Shown here piece by piece: positions 14,711-21,916 of a DNA stretch of 27,141 bases. A program made the translations under genes and the position numbers. The notes under the pieces are model-generated. The model worked only from the letters and a program-made list of their open reading frames with translations, did no database searches and was not told the origin of the DNA. Positions within the stretch are counted from its first letter, which is position 1. Each line of letters opens with the position of its first letter. This DNA comes from a virus: the IMG/VR virus record IMGVR_UViG_3300000256_000010, positions 6,660 to 33,800 of that record. One strand, given 5' to 3'.

Positions 14711-15547
14711 CTAGTACGGGCTATTCATCCGGCCGGCCTCGTCATCCCAATGCCAATACTCACAATTTCCACCATGAATATGACAGTGGCCTGGACCCAA
14801 CATATTAAAATGAAAGTAATCTATCATATCACCAACTCTACCATGAATATGAGCAATATGTGCTTGAGCAGGAGTATTTTCTTGTTTAAACACATCCAGT
14901 ATAAAATGAGCCAAATTTTTATTATTTTCATCATTCATATGATTATTTCTTTTGGTGTCAACTGGATCAGTGTCAACATTACGGGTCCAATCTTTCTCAG
15001 ATAAAAATTCTGACTTAGAAATAGCGATTAAAGGAATACGTGCCATTGGTCCACTTTTAGGTATATAATCATTCATACTGTTCTCAAAACACGGTAACCA
15101 TATACATCGTTGTCTATACTCAAGCAACATATTATCAATTGATTGTAATAATGCGACCTGTATATCAAGATTATATTCCTCATCATACAGCATTTTATAA
15201 TATAATGTAATTGCTTTTTTGTATTCGAACATTTGACTAATATTATCTTTCTCCCAATTTAAAAAAGTTGTACTCATGTTTTGATCAAAATCAACTTTAA
15301 CATGTTTATTATATAATCTATGCGGATTCGTAACACATATCACAATATAATCAACTTTTCCGATTACTGTTTTAATTTGCTTATAAGCACTATACAAGGC
15401 TGAAGCAGGTTGGCCAGCACACATAATTTCAGCACTTAATTCATATGCTATTATATCTAAATATGACACACTGTCACAATTGTAGTATGGCGTCCGGAAG
15501 TCCCGGGAGTCTGCACAAAAACTATCTCCGCAAAATGCTATTTTCAT
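14711..15547 (-). CDS. SGNH/GDSL-hydrolase-like protein (278 aa)
   Basis: The N terminus MKIAFCGDSFCADSRDF carries the GDSF block with a candidate nucleophile Ser9. YIVICVTNPHRLY has Asn74 in the block III position, and NNHMNDENNKNLAHFILDVF (about 201-220) resembles the block V His region (His203). The usual Asp three residues before that His is missing, which is odd. The C terminus is rich in His (HFNMLGPGHCHIHGG) and may bind metal. Relatives remove acyl groups from sugars or lipids. The start ATG at 15547 shares its A with the stop of the preceding gene (TAATG). A role in glycan editing beside the sialyltransferase-like gene is inference. Confidence 0.65.
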   Translation of the reverse strand: MKIAFCGDSFCADSRDFRTPYYNCDSVSYLDIIAYELSAEIMCAGQPASALYSAYKQIKTVIGKVDYIVICVTNPHRLYNKHVKVDFDQNMSTTFLNWEKDNISQMFEYKKAITLYYKMLYDEEYNLDIQVALLQSIDNMLLEYRQRCIWLPCFENSMNDYIPKSGPMARIPLIAISKSEFLSEKDWTRNVDTDPVDTKRNNHMNDENNKNLAHFILDVFKQENTPAQAHIAHIHGRVGDMIDYFHFNMLGPGHCHIHGGNCEYWHWDDEAGRMNSPY

Positions 15548-16047
15548 TACATTACCTGGTTAACATCTATTACCTCAGATTGTTTATTAATTTCACTTAC
15601 AAAATATGCACATTGGGGTTTTGGATCATCATTTAATGGTATTGCTAATAATTGACCTGTTTTAAGTTTTGGAAAATACCATTTAACTTCTGTATAGATA
15701 TCTACAATGTCTATTTCTCTATACTCATGCATATATCCACTTAGACAATTATATAAAAATGCTTCAAAACCTCTATCATTCACACTTGTTAGGGGCAATA
15801 CTTCTAAGTCTCCCACTTCAGGACTACCCACTACAATGTGCCAATCAACTGGCATCATTATTCTATCTTTCCCCAATTGAATTACTAATGCTGGCGCATT
15901 AAAACTCTCTAAAAATATTAAGGGAATAAAAAAGTAATCTGGATCCTGTGGATTACTATTATCTAATATACAAAAACGAACATCATCTACCTTTTCAGGC
16001 ATCTCATTCATAGCGAATGCTTTATCTTCTAATGTATGTATTCTCAT
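15547..16047 (-). CDS. Hypothetical beta-rich protein (166 aa)
   Basis: Not recognised. The 166-residue protein alternates beta strands and loops (DYFFIPLIFLESFNAPALVI, MMPVDWHIVVGSPEVGDLEV, KLKTGQLLAIPL) with many acidic residues and no charged cluster, catalytic signature or membrane segment. The ATG at 16047 has AAGGAA five bases upstream. It lies 20 bases after the coiled-coil gene and is coupled to the SGNH-like gene. A compact beta-barrel-like domain is plausible; function unknown. Confidence 0.6.
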   Translation of the reverse strand: MRIHTLEDKAFAMNEMPEKVDDVRFCILDNSNPQDPDYFFIPLIFLESFNAPALVIQLGKDRIMMPVDWHIVVGSPEVGDLEVLPLTSVNDRGFEAFLYNCLSGYMHEYREIDIVDIYTEVKWYFPKLKTGQLLAIPLNDDPKPQCAYFVSEINKQSEVIDVNQVM

Positions 16048-16067
16048 TGATTTCCTTATTTAATTGA

Positions 16068-16547
16068 TTAAAAAGGTGGAATTTGATCAGCAGTTCCATC
16101 ATCTGCTGTATTACCTCCATCTTTTATAGCATCGTCTTTATCCGTCGTAGGTGGTTTATAATTAGGATTTGGCACTATTCCTTTCTTAGGATCTACTACA
16201 TATGCAGAATTATCTTTTGGTGGAATAGATAGAGGTGTATTAGCATCTCCATGTCCTTTAACTGTAGTACTTGCTCTTGGTGCTATACCTGGTGCAACTG
16301 GCGTTGATGATTTAACATCTGCAGCTTTCTGATCTTGTAACTTTTGAGCAAGGTTTAAAGTATTAACTATTTTTTCTAATGATGCAATTTGCTTCACTAA
16401 TAAAATAATTTCAGACTGTAATCCCTTGTTCTCGGCTTTGGCCCTAATTAACTCCTCCGCAAGGTCCTTAATAGATTCTTGTATAGATTTGATGTTGTCG
16501 GACACTTCGTGGTGCTTTTTGTAAAGATCACTCACTTGTGTACTCAT
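16068..16547 (-). CDS. Coiled-coil protein with Pro/Asp-rich tail (159 aa)
   Basis: The chosen start is the ATG at 16547 (MSTQVSDLYKK). A GTG at 16562 would only add five residues and abuts the uvsW stop. Residues about 8-80 form a clear coiled coil (IKSIQESIKDLAEELIRAKA, LQSEIILLVKQIASLEKIVN). The rest is low-complexity, rich in Pro, Thr, Ala, Gly and Asp, and probably disordered, ending DGTADQIPPF. This layout suits an oligomeric scaffold or adaptor. No function can be assigned. It follows uvsW by 14 bases and may share its transcript. Confidence 0.6.
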   Translation of the reverse strand: MSTQVSDLYKKHHEVSDNIKSIQESIKDLAEELIRAKAENKGLQSEIILLVKQIASLEKIVNTLNLAQKLQDQKAADVKSSTPVAPGIAPRASTTVKGHGDANTPLSIPPKDNSAYVVDPKKGIVPNPNYKPPTTDKDDAIKDGGNTADDGTADQIPPF

Positions 16548-16561
16548 GCCAATATTTAGCA

Positions 16562-18010
16562 CTACTGCCAGTTAATTTTATCTACTGTAAACGGATATTC
16601 TGCCTCCCTATAAAAACTTTTCCTTTTTGTTAAGTGACGTTTTGCAAACTTACAAGTACTCGTTATATCCCATATTTGCACAAAGTCCTTGTCCTCTGCT
16701 TTACGGACGCCACGCCCGATGCTCTGTATAACCCGCACAAAACTTTTTCCTGGTTCTATTAACACAAGATTAAATATTCGCGGGATGTTAATTCCTACTG
16801 ATGCAACGCCATACGTTGCTATAATGATTTTTGCTTCTGCTGTACGTACTTCATCATAATGCTCTTTACGCTCATCCGCTTTTGTAGCACCACTGATGAA
16901 TACACTATCCTTTAATTTTAATTGTATTGCTTTACCAGCACTAATTCTGTCTACAAGTATAAGTGTATTGCCACTCTTTTTAACATCATTTAAAAACTCG
17001 CCTATATACGATACCCTATCCTCGTTAGTAAGCAAATACTTTAATTCGCTTTGATAGTTATTATACTCACCATAGTCCTGTAACTGCACGATATTCACGT
17101 GACAGTTTGCCAGAACGCCCTTCTCCTGCAAATCGGCGGCAGCTACCCTATTGACTACTTCCCCTATGCTGACACGCAGTGACATCCATTCGAATTGCTC
17201 CTTGGGTATGGTTCCAGTTAAACCCCAACGTATGGGTACATGAGACAATTGCTGGGTCAGTAACTGCTTGAGCACGTCTGCCTTACTCTGATGTACCTCA
17301 TCTACTATCACACAGCAAACGTCCTCTATAAAGTCTTCAAACGTTATATCTGCTTGAGCATTACGAGTACGCTTCATCAGTATATTAAGGGATTGCCACG
17401 TACATATAGTATGAGTGTGTCCAAACTCTTTTCTATCTCCATAGAACACACCTACATCTAAACCCAAGTTGGCATAGTCTTCCTCTGTTTGAGTAACTAA
17501 ACTCTTATTGGGTACTATAACTATTGTCCTACCATATGGCTCACATTTGTGACTGAGTATTGCTGTAACAAGTGTCTTACCAGCACCAGTAGCAACCTCT
17601 TGAATGGACTGCGGGGATTGTAGAAAGTTATTGATAACCTCTACTTGGTAATCTCGCAATATAATAGGTTGCCCTTCGTGCGTATGTTTTTTAGGCCATT
17701 TATATTCACTATAACTAACTTCAGTTACTGGCTCAAATACTAAATCAACTGGCTTACGATAATCTATCAGATCAATTTTATAATTAGAAATGTCATCTAA
17801 TATGTCTGGCAAGAGATTAATAAACGTGCTACCGCCCAATTGGAAGAAACTTATTTTGCCATCCCAGCGTCCTAAACGAACTGCTGGCATAAATCGCGCA
17901 TGAGGAATATCGAATTTAAACTTATTAGATAACTTTCGTCTATCCGTTAAGTCTAATCCCTCAAATTTACAATTTACTTCGTCTTTTAAATATAACTTAC
18001 ACTTTGGCAT
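16562..18010 (-). CDS. uvsW: UvsW superfamily 2 helicase
   Basis: The protein has an N-terminal domain (about 1-110) as in T4 UvsW, then IILRDYQ (Q-motif-like) at 116-122, Walker A ATGAGKT at 140-146, DEVH at 237-240, TGT at 265-267, and a C-terminal RecA domain ending in the motif VI stretch QSIGRGVRK. About 482 residues against 503 in T4. UvsW reverses forks and branch-migrates Holliday junctions, and removes R-loops, so it links origin-dependent to recombination-dependent replication. The ATG at 18010 (MPKCKLYLKD) is preferred to the TTG at 18031. It overlaps the upstream 316-residue gene by 14 bases and no Shine-Dalgarno sequence is present, so translation is probably coupled. Confidence 0.92.
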   Translation of the reverse strand: MPKCKLYLKDEVNCKFEGLDLTDRRKLSNKFKFDIPHARFMPAVRLGRWDGKISFFQLGGSTFINLLPDILDDISNYKIDLIDYRKPVDLVFEPVTEVSYSEYKWPKKHTHEGQPIILRDYQVEVINNFLQSPQSIQEVATGAGKTLVTAILSHKCEPYGRTIVIVPNKSLVTQTEEDYANLGLDVGVFYGDRKEFGHTHTICTWQSLNILMKRTRNAQADITFEDFIEDVCCVIVDEVHQSKADVLKQLLTQQLSHVPIRWGLTGTIPKEQFEWMSLRVSIGEVVNRVAAADLQEKGVLANCHVNIVQLQDYGEYNNYQSELKYLLTNEDRVSYIGEFLNDVKKSGNTLILVDRISAGKAIQLKLKDSVFISGATKADERKEHYDEVRTAEAKIIIATYGVASVGINIPRIFNLVLIEPGKSFVRVIQSIGRGVRKAEDKDFVQIWDITSTCKFAKRHLTKRKSFYREAEYPFTVDKINWQ

Positions 18011-18947
18011 AATAATTTTGACCAGGCCCAACCATTCCTTCCTTTGATTTTATATTACTATAATAACATACTTTGGGTATTTGGTCAATTAAAATGTTAA
18101 AACTATTCTCGTTTACCATTCGTGTAAAAAATATCATTTGTGGTTCAATATTACTTTGTATCAATGTTTGTATTGAATAACTATAATAAACATCACAATT
18201 AGACTTCATCTTGTGACTTGGTGGTAATAACACTACACTAATTTTATTTTTATTCACTAATTTATTAACTACTTTAGTTACTAATTCACTATAGTGTCCT
18301 AAATTAGGATCTTCGTTATTGTCTGGCTTATAAAATACTATAGGTGTTCTCTTATACTTTAGAGCGTATTGTATAATCTGCTCAAGTTTAGAATGCTCAT
18401 TTTTACTGCCAGTAAACAACGTCACATATTGATTATTGAGCATTGTATGCTCTACTGAATCGTCTAATAAACCTAAAACGTTACTACTTAATCCATAACA
18501 CAACTCAATAGACTTATCTATTAATTGCCACACATTTTCAACTTTATTCTGCTTAAGATATTCTATCAATTCATCACTAGCATTTTTCATAATAGGTTTG
18601 CCATTTATGAAATCTAACTGAATAAGATGATTGTGAATTTCTGATTGTACTTTTTCTATTTCATCTAAATAATAGCAAACATCTTCATCAAAAATAACAT
18701 CTTCTTCCATATCATTATTACGCAAATAATTAGCAAGAAATAATAAATTGGGTTCGCTTAAATTAAAAATCCAAGCATCTTCTTCCGGGTCATAATAAAC
18801 ATTTTGGGCCGCTTCCTTAACATACTCATAAAATTGCTGTGATATTTTTTGGACATACGAAGTGCCCCATTGTTCTAAATCGAACTCAGGCACCCTTACG
18901 TGAATACTATCGTCTTGTATGGAAACTTGCCAGCAATTATATTTCAT
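17997..18947 (-). CDS. UvsW-linked protein with a HARP-like motif (316 aa)
   Basis: Not a named T4 protein. NVYYDPEEDAWIFNLSEPNL (49-68) followed by a Leu-rich helix resembles the HARP motif of SMARCAL1-type annealing helicases (Y-D-x-x-x-x-x-W-x-F-x-L-S). Residues about 170-316 have an alternating strand/helix pattern (YVTLFTGSKNEH, RTPIVFYKPDN, KISVVLLPPSHKMK, EPQMIFFTRM) like a Rossmann or RecA-like domain, but no Walker A is present. The gene overlaps uvsW by 14 bases, so the two products are probably made together. Fork remodelling as a UvsW partner is a plausible inference. The ATG at 18947 lies directly after a terminator and has no ribosome-binding site. Confidence 0.65.
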   Translation of the reverse strand: MKYNCWQVSIQDDSIHVRVPEFDLEQWGTSYVQKISQQFYEYVKEAAQNVYYDPEEDAWIFNLSEPNLLFLANYLRNNDMEEDVIFDEDVCYYLDEIEKVQSEIHNHLIQLDFINGKPIMKNASDELIEYLKQNKVENVWQLIDKSIELCYGLSSNVLGLLDDSVEHTMLNNQYVTLFTGSKNEHSKLEQIIQYALKYKRTPIVFYKPDNNEDPNLGHYSELVTKVVNKLVNKNKISVVLLPPSHKMKSNCDVYYSYSIQTLIQSNIEPQMIFFTRMVNENSFNILIDQIPKVCYYSNIKSKEGMVGPGQNYYAKV

Positions 18948-18950
18948 ATC

Positions 18951-18978
18951 AATAAAAAGGGAGGCTCATGGGCCTCCC
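18951..18978 (-). terminator. Rho-independent terminator of the AAA ATPase operon
   Basis: Stem GGGAGGC (18959-18965) with GCCTCCC (18972-18978) and a 6-base loop. On the minus strand it is followed by five T and an AT-rich stretch (18951-18958). It lies 65 bases beyond the AAA ATPase stop, and the next gene's ATG begins 4 bases after it, so that gene needs readthrough or a promoter within 18979-19042. Confidence 0.85.
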
Positions 18979-19007
18979 CGAAGCTTATAGATACTTATAG
19001 TTGGAGC

Positions 19008-19021
19008 GATACTAAAGTATC
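19008..19021. repeat. Short palindrome GATACT-AA-AGTATC
   Basis: A perfect 14-bp dyad between the AAA ATPase stop and its terminator. Its half-sites GATAC and GTATC also occur, spaced wider, in the repeat upstream of the same operon (20940-20957). It may be an operator, or a small RNA hairpin; no direct proof either way. Confidence 0.4.
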
Positions 19022-19042
19022 TTTTAGGAAATTGTTATTATT

Positions 19043-20107
19043 TTAGTTAGCCGACGCCTGCTTACTGACGCGGGTCATAACCGTTGTCTCCGCTAGGCGC
19101 TTCCAGTTGTCTTTCGACATTTTACGCAGGTCACCAATCTTCAGTGCCATACGTAGGCTCATTTCCCGAAGCCTATCCTTGTTTTCTTCCATGTAGTCCA
19201 AAATCTCGTCCTCATCGGAAGACTTAAACCCGTATCCTACAAACAACTCACCATTCTTGGCAATGTCCTTAATACGGAGTATTTTGTCGCGCATTGTATC
19301 GAGCGTCAAATCCAGGTAATGGCAACGCGACTGAAGTGCGTCCAAGTGATCTTTGATCTTCTTGCTCCGGACGTTTTCAAACTTCACGTTGGTGATAAAG
19401 ATCGCTGAGCCATTAAAGTCAAACATATTCGGAATCCCTTCCGCTCTCAGTTTAGCACTATCAGCATTCCAGTGGATTCGGCGTCTCTTACCTGAGTCCA
19501 ATGCCGCTTTCAGTATGTTGAGTGACAAGTCATCAAACAATACAGTGTCGCAGTCATCAAACACTAGCACATTGTTCTTGTCGCTGTATTCATACAGTTT
19601 GGCGTAAAGTCCAAGGGCAGTCATCGCGCCTTTGACTACGTCATAACGTATCTTCTTACCAGCAATCTTGTCAAACAATACGGCTTTCTCAAGAGTGGTT
19701 TCCACAATGTAGGACTTACCAACCCCTGGAGGGCCTGTTACGATCATTGCTCGAACATCACCATCGATTGTGGCTTGGGTCATACTGCCCAAGATCTCAA
19801 ATCGCTCTGCAATGCGAGCCATAACCTCAGTGTCGGTCTCCCCCGCTTCAACAGAGGCGCCAACCATTTTAGCGGCCGCTTCTTCTGCTACTGACTCACC
19901 CACACGTTCATAATGTAGTGGGGAATCTACCTTAACACGGATGTTCCGCTGAGGGTAAGCAGAGTTGCCAGTTCCATCAACTGTGATGTAACCACCTTTT
20001 TTGCCCACTTTATAATCGCGGACCAATGGGAATACTACATCTTCAACTATCCCACCGGGTGCATCCGCGTGGTATCCTTTCGTTACTGAAACATATTGTG
20101 TTGACAT
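19043..20107 (-). CDS. AAA family ATPase (354 aa)
   Basis: Walker A GPPGVGKS at 125-132 and Walker B VLVFDDCD at 180-187 identify an AAA ATPase. IFITN, later in the sequence, fits sensor 1, and a Cys/Arg-containing segment (LQSRCHYL) follows. The N-terminal 100 residues (YHADAPGGIVEDVVFPLVRD at the start, then basic strands) look like a small adaptor domain. This ATPase type is widespread in marine T4-like phages; its target is not known, remodelling of a nucleoprotein or host complex is possible. The ATG at 20107 has AGGAG seven bases upstream. The gene is visibly richer in GC than its flanks and closes a three-gene operon ended by a strong terminator. Confidence 0.85.
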   Translation of the reverse strand: MSTQYVSVTKGYHADAPGGIVEDVVFPLVRDYKVGKKGGYITVDGTGNSAYPQRNIRVKVDSPLHYERVGESVAEEAAAKMVGASVEAGETDTEVMARIAERFEILGSMTQATIDGDVRAMIVTGPPGVGKSYIVETTLEKAVLFDKIAGKKIRYDVVKGAMTALGLYAKLYEYSDKNNVLVFDDCDTVLFDDLSLNILKAALDSGKRRRIHWNADSAKLRAEGIPNMFDFNGSAIFITNVKFENVRSKKIKDHLDALQSRCHYLDLTLDTMRDKILRIKDIAKNGELFVGYGFKSSDEDEILDYMEENKDRLREMSLRMALKIGDLRKMSKDNWKRLAETTVMTRVSKQASAN

Positions 20108-20130
20108 AATTCGCTCCTGTATGTCGTTGG

Positions 20131-20514
20131 TTAAACTAATTCGTAGGGTTTACTGTAGTTCCCTACTTCGAGGTTGAAGTAAAAAGCGGTATGGAAATAA
20201 TCCACCATCGCATCACTCTTGTCAAACCATTCCCGGCCGCCTTCTGCTTTACCGGGTGCTGTCTTAATGACATCAACAATGTCATCAAACAATTTGGCAT
20301 GTTCACCATACATGTGAGTGTGGTAATGATTGACCTGAGCATACCCGCGATCACCTTCACGCATTATGTCGGAAAAATCAACATTGCCCTTCTTAATGGT
20401 AACTGTCACCGATGAGTGATGTTGCTTCTTTACTCCAAATTTCAACTCGGGTCCGAATTCCTCTTTAAGAGTTTCTCGGATTGCCTTTACTTCGTTTGTT
20501 CGTATATAAGCCAT
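20131..20514 (-). CDS. LPD29-like protein (127 aa)
   Basis: The first 45 residues (VKAIRETLKEEFGPELKFGV, then SSVTVTIKKG) match the look of the LPD29 domain found in large polyvalent phage and plasmid proteins: a helix, the FGxELKF-type strand, and a Ser/Val-rich strand. The middle is His-rich (VNHYHTHMYGEHAK), and an aromatic C-terminal part (VDYFHTAFYFNLEVG) follows. The function of LPD29 domains is unknown. The ATG at 20514 has AAGG five bases upstream. It lies between the 84-residue gene (6-base gap) and the AAA ATPase (23-base gap), and shares their higher GC content. Confidence 0.6.
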   Translation of the reverse strand: MAYIRTNEVKAIRETLKEEFGPELKFGVKKQHHSSVTVTIKKGNVDFSDIMREGDRGYAQVNHYHTHMYGEHAKLFDDIVDVIKTAPGKAEGGREWFDKSDAMVDYFHTAFYFNLEVGNYSKPYELV

Positions 20515-20520
20515 TACGCC

Positions 20521-20775
20521 TTATCTCCGTGAGTGGTGGTTGGTTTCAACTACGCATCTTGGGACGCCATAACGGCCATCCATATTCCAACGATGCGTCA
20601 ATTTGCCTTCGATCCCATACCGTTCAACAGTAAGGGGCGTATCAAACCCGCCTTTGAGCAGGTTAAATTCTGCAACCGCATCCATAAGGGTAGCGGTGGA
20701 TGCGGATATAAAAATCCGGGCACCACCTAGTATGGGTTCACGGTAAAAAACTTTAAAACAGCCTTGATCTAACAC
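20521..20775 (-). CDS. Small hypothetical protein, GTG start (84 aa)
   Basis: 84 residues from a GTG at 20775; an in-frame stop lies shortly upstream and no better start is available. The protein is mixed alpha/beta (CFKVFYREPILGGARIFISA, then LMDAVAEFNLL, then RYGIEGKLTHRWNMDGRYGV) and basic at the C terminus. No family recognised. It is the first gene of the operon with the LPD29-like protein and AAA ATPase and shares their codon style. The leader contains a possible sigma70-type promoter at 20837..20810. Confidence 0.6.
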   Translation of the reverse strand: MLDQGCFKVFYREPILGGARIFISASTATLMDAVAEFNLLKGGFDTPLTVERYGIEGKLTHRWNMDGRYGVPRCVVETNHHSRR

Positions 20776-20809
20776 TTGGGTAACTCTCTGTTTCTTAACT
20801 TACTATACT

Positions 20810-20837
20810 AGTCTAACATATCGAGCAGATCTGTCAC
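20810..20837 (-). promoter_or_regulatory. Possible sigma70-type promoter of the AAA ATPase operon
   Basis: Minus strand: GTGACA (20837..20832), 16-base spacer, TAGACT (20815..20810), five of six and four of six matches. A second candidate -10, TATAGT, lies at 20807..20802. The GTG start of the first gene is about 35 bases downstream. Confidence 0.35.
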
Positions 20838-20881
20838 TCTTTTTATGACGCTAAGTGCTTGATTTCATTGAAGAACGACAA

Positions 20882-20929
20882 ATTTCTGATATTTCTGGTG
20901 AAAAATTGCTGAAATTGCTGGTTTTCTGA
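20882..20929. repeat. Iteron-like direct repeats, five copies of an 8-mer
   Basis: Five direct copies close to (A/T)TT(T/G)CTG(A/G): ATTTCTGA (20882), ATTTCTGG (20891), ATTGCTGA (20905), ATTGCTGG (20914), TTTTCTGA (20922). Spacings are 9, 14, 9 and 8 bases. They lie in the 239-bp non-coding region between the FkbM gene and the AAA operon, next to two longer tandem repeats. Confidence 0.55.
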
Positions 20930-20933
20930 GCAT

Positions 20934-20988
20934 TAACCCGATACTTTATAGGGTATCTAGGGCAATAACCCGATATTTTATAGGGTAT
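20934..20988. repeat. Two tandem 23-bp repeats with dyad symmetry
   Basis: Two copies, 20934-20956 and 20966-20988, differ at one base and are 32 bp apart, close to three helical turns. Each has a near-palindromic core: CCCGATA, three bases, TATAGGG. This is the layout of paired operators for a dimeric regulator. It lies upstream (minus strand) of the AAA ATPase operon, about 160-215 bases before its first start codon. Confidence 0.6.
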
Positions 20989-21014
20989 TTGAGGTATATT
21001 AGGAACTGCTTATA

Positions 21015-21908
21015 TTAGGGTTTGCTACTGGACTTGGTTTTCTTAGCCTTTTTCTTAGCCTTTTTCTTAGCCTTCTTTTTCGTAGTTTTCTTAAGAGTTT
21101 TCCACTTATCATTAACGCCTTTAACCTTCTTTAAATTGTCTATGGTAATATCTATTTCTTTTGGATACGCAAAAATATTAATTATCTGGCTAGTTGGATC
21201 ATCAAATATACATCCCTTACTCTCAAAAAAGTTATCAGGATTAAAATTATTTGAAGGAACCCAATATGCTTCATAACCAATATCTTTAACAAACTGGAAT
21301 AATTCTTTTGTATTTTCCTGTGCCTCGCACATAATAAAAGGACGATGTTGGGAAAACAATTTCTCACCTGTTTGTAGTATATCTGCTTCATTACCACTTA
21401 CATTAACTTTTACTAAACCACAATGCTCTAATCCAATATCATCCAATTTAAACACAGCACATTGTTCTAAAGTATCACCACTATCCTTAATAGTAGTTTT
21501 TAAATTACCATGATCTATTTCATCATTAATATTATTAATAGGAATATATAAAGGACGTTGAGTACCTATCGCCGCTTTAAAATGTTGTGCGTTGAATGCG
21601 TTGTTGAGGGTTAAATTGGTGACTAAAAAATAATAATTTAAATCACTAGGTTCAAAACTTAAAATTTTACCTTCATCTCCAACTAATTTACTGTAAAAAA
21701 CAGAATGAATACCGATATTAGCTCCTACATCAACTACATTAGTGCCTGGACGTATAATTTGTGATGCTAATGCCAATTCTGCTTCTGCGTATTCGCCATA
21801 ATTATCTAAACTACGACCAATTACAACATCATTTAAATTATAAGCAAAATCACCATGCTTACATTGTTTTACTCGTACACTACCTTGTGATACAATTGGA
21901 AATCCCAT
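21015..21908 (-). CDS. FkbM family methyltransferase with Lys/Ala-rich tail (297 aa)
   Basis: NVVDVGANIGIHS (57-69) is the SAM-binding motif I of FkbM methyltransferases, ILSFEPSD (82-89) carries the motif II acidic residue, and the later VKVNVSGNEADIL (167-179) corresponds to the family's KxDVEGxExxVL block, with the usual acidic residues partly replaced. FkbM enzymes O-methylate sugars or small molecules. The last 28 residues are a histone H1-like tail of Lys and Ala (TKKKAKKKAKKKAKK), coded by a 12-bp tandem repeat, and could bind nucleic acid or acidic surfaces. The ATG at 21908 lies 9 bases after the stop of the other methyltransferase gene, so it ends the uvsX-uvsY chain of genes. Confidence 0.8.
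   Translation of the reverse strand: MGFPIVSQGSVRVKQCKHGDFAYNLNDVVIGRSLDNYGEYAEAELALASQIIRPGTNVVDVGANIGIHSVFYSKLVGDEGKILSFEPSDLNYYFLVTNLTLNNAFNAQHFKAAIGTQRPLYIPINNINDEIDHGNLKTTIKDSGDTLEQCAVFKLDDIGLEHCGLVKVNVSGNEADILQTGEKLFSQHRPFIMCEAQENTKELFQFVKDIGYEAYWVPSNNFNPDNFFESKGCIFDDPTSQIINIFAYPKEIDITIDNLKKVKGVNDKWKTLKKTTKKKAKKKAKKKAKKTKSSSKP
21037..21072. repeat. Three tandem 12-bp units coding the Lys/Ala tail
   Basis: Three consecutive 12-base units (plus strand TTTTTCTTAGCC, the first with one difference) encode repeated KKAK near the C terminus of the FkbM protein. Unit number can change by slippage without shifting the frame. Confidence 0.75.
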
Positions 21909-21916
21909 AATATTAC

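Noticed and set aside
20866-20933. Possible 22-residue leader peptide on minus (MLRKPAISAIFHQKYQ...) covering the iteron-like repeats
   Set aside because: No ribosome-binding site, and the repeat pattern explains the sequence better. Kept only as an alternative reading of that region.
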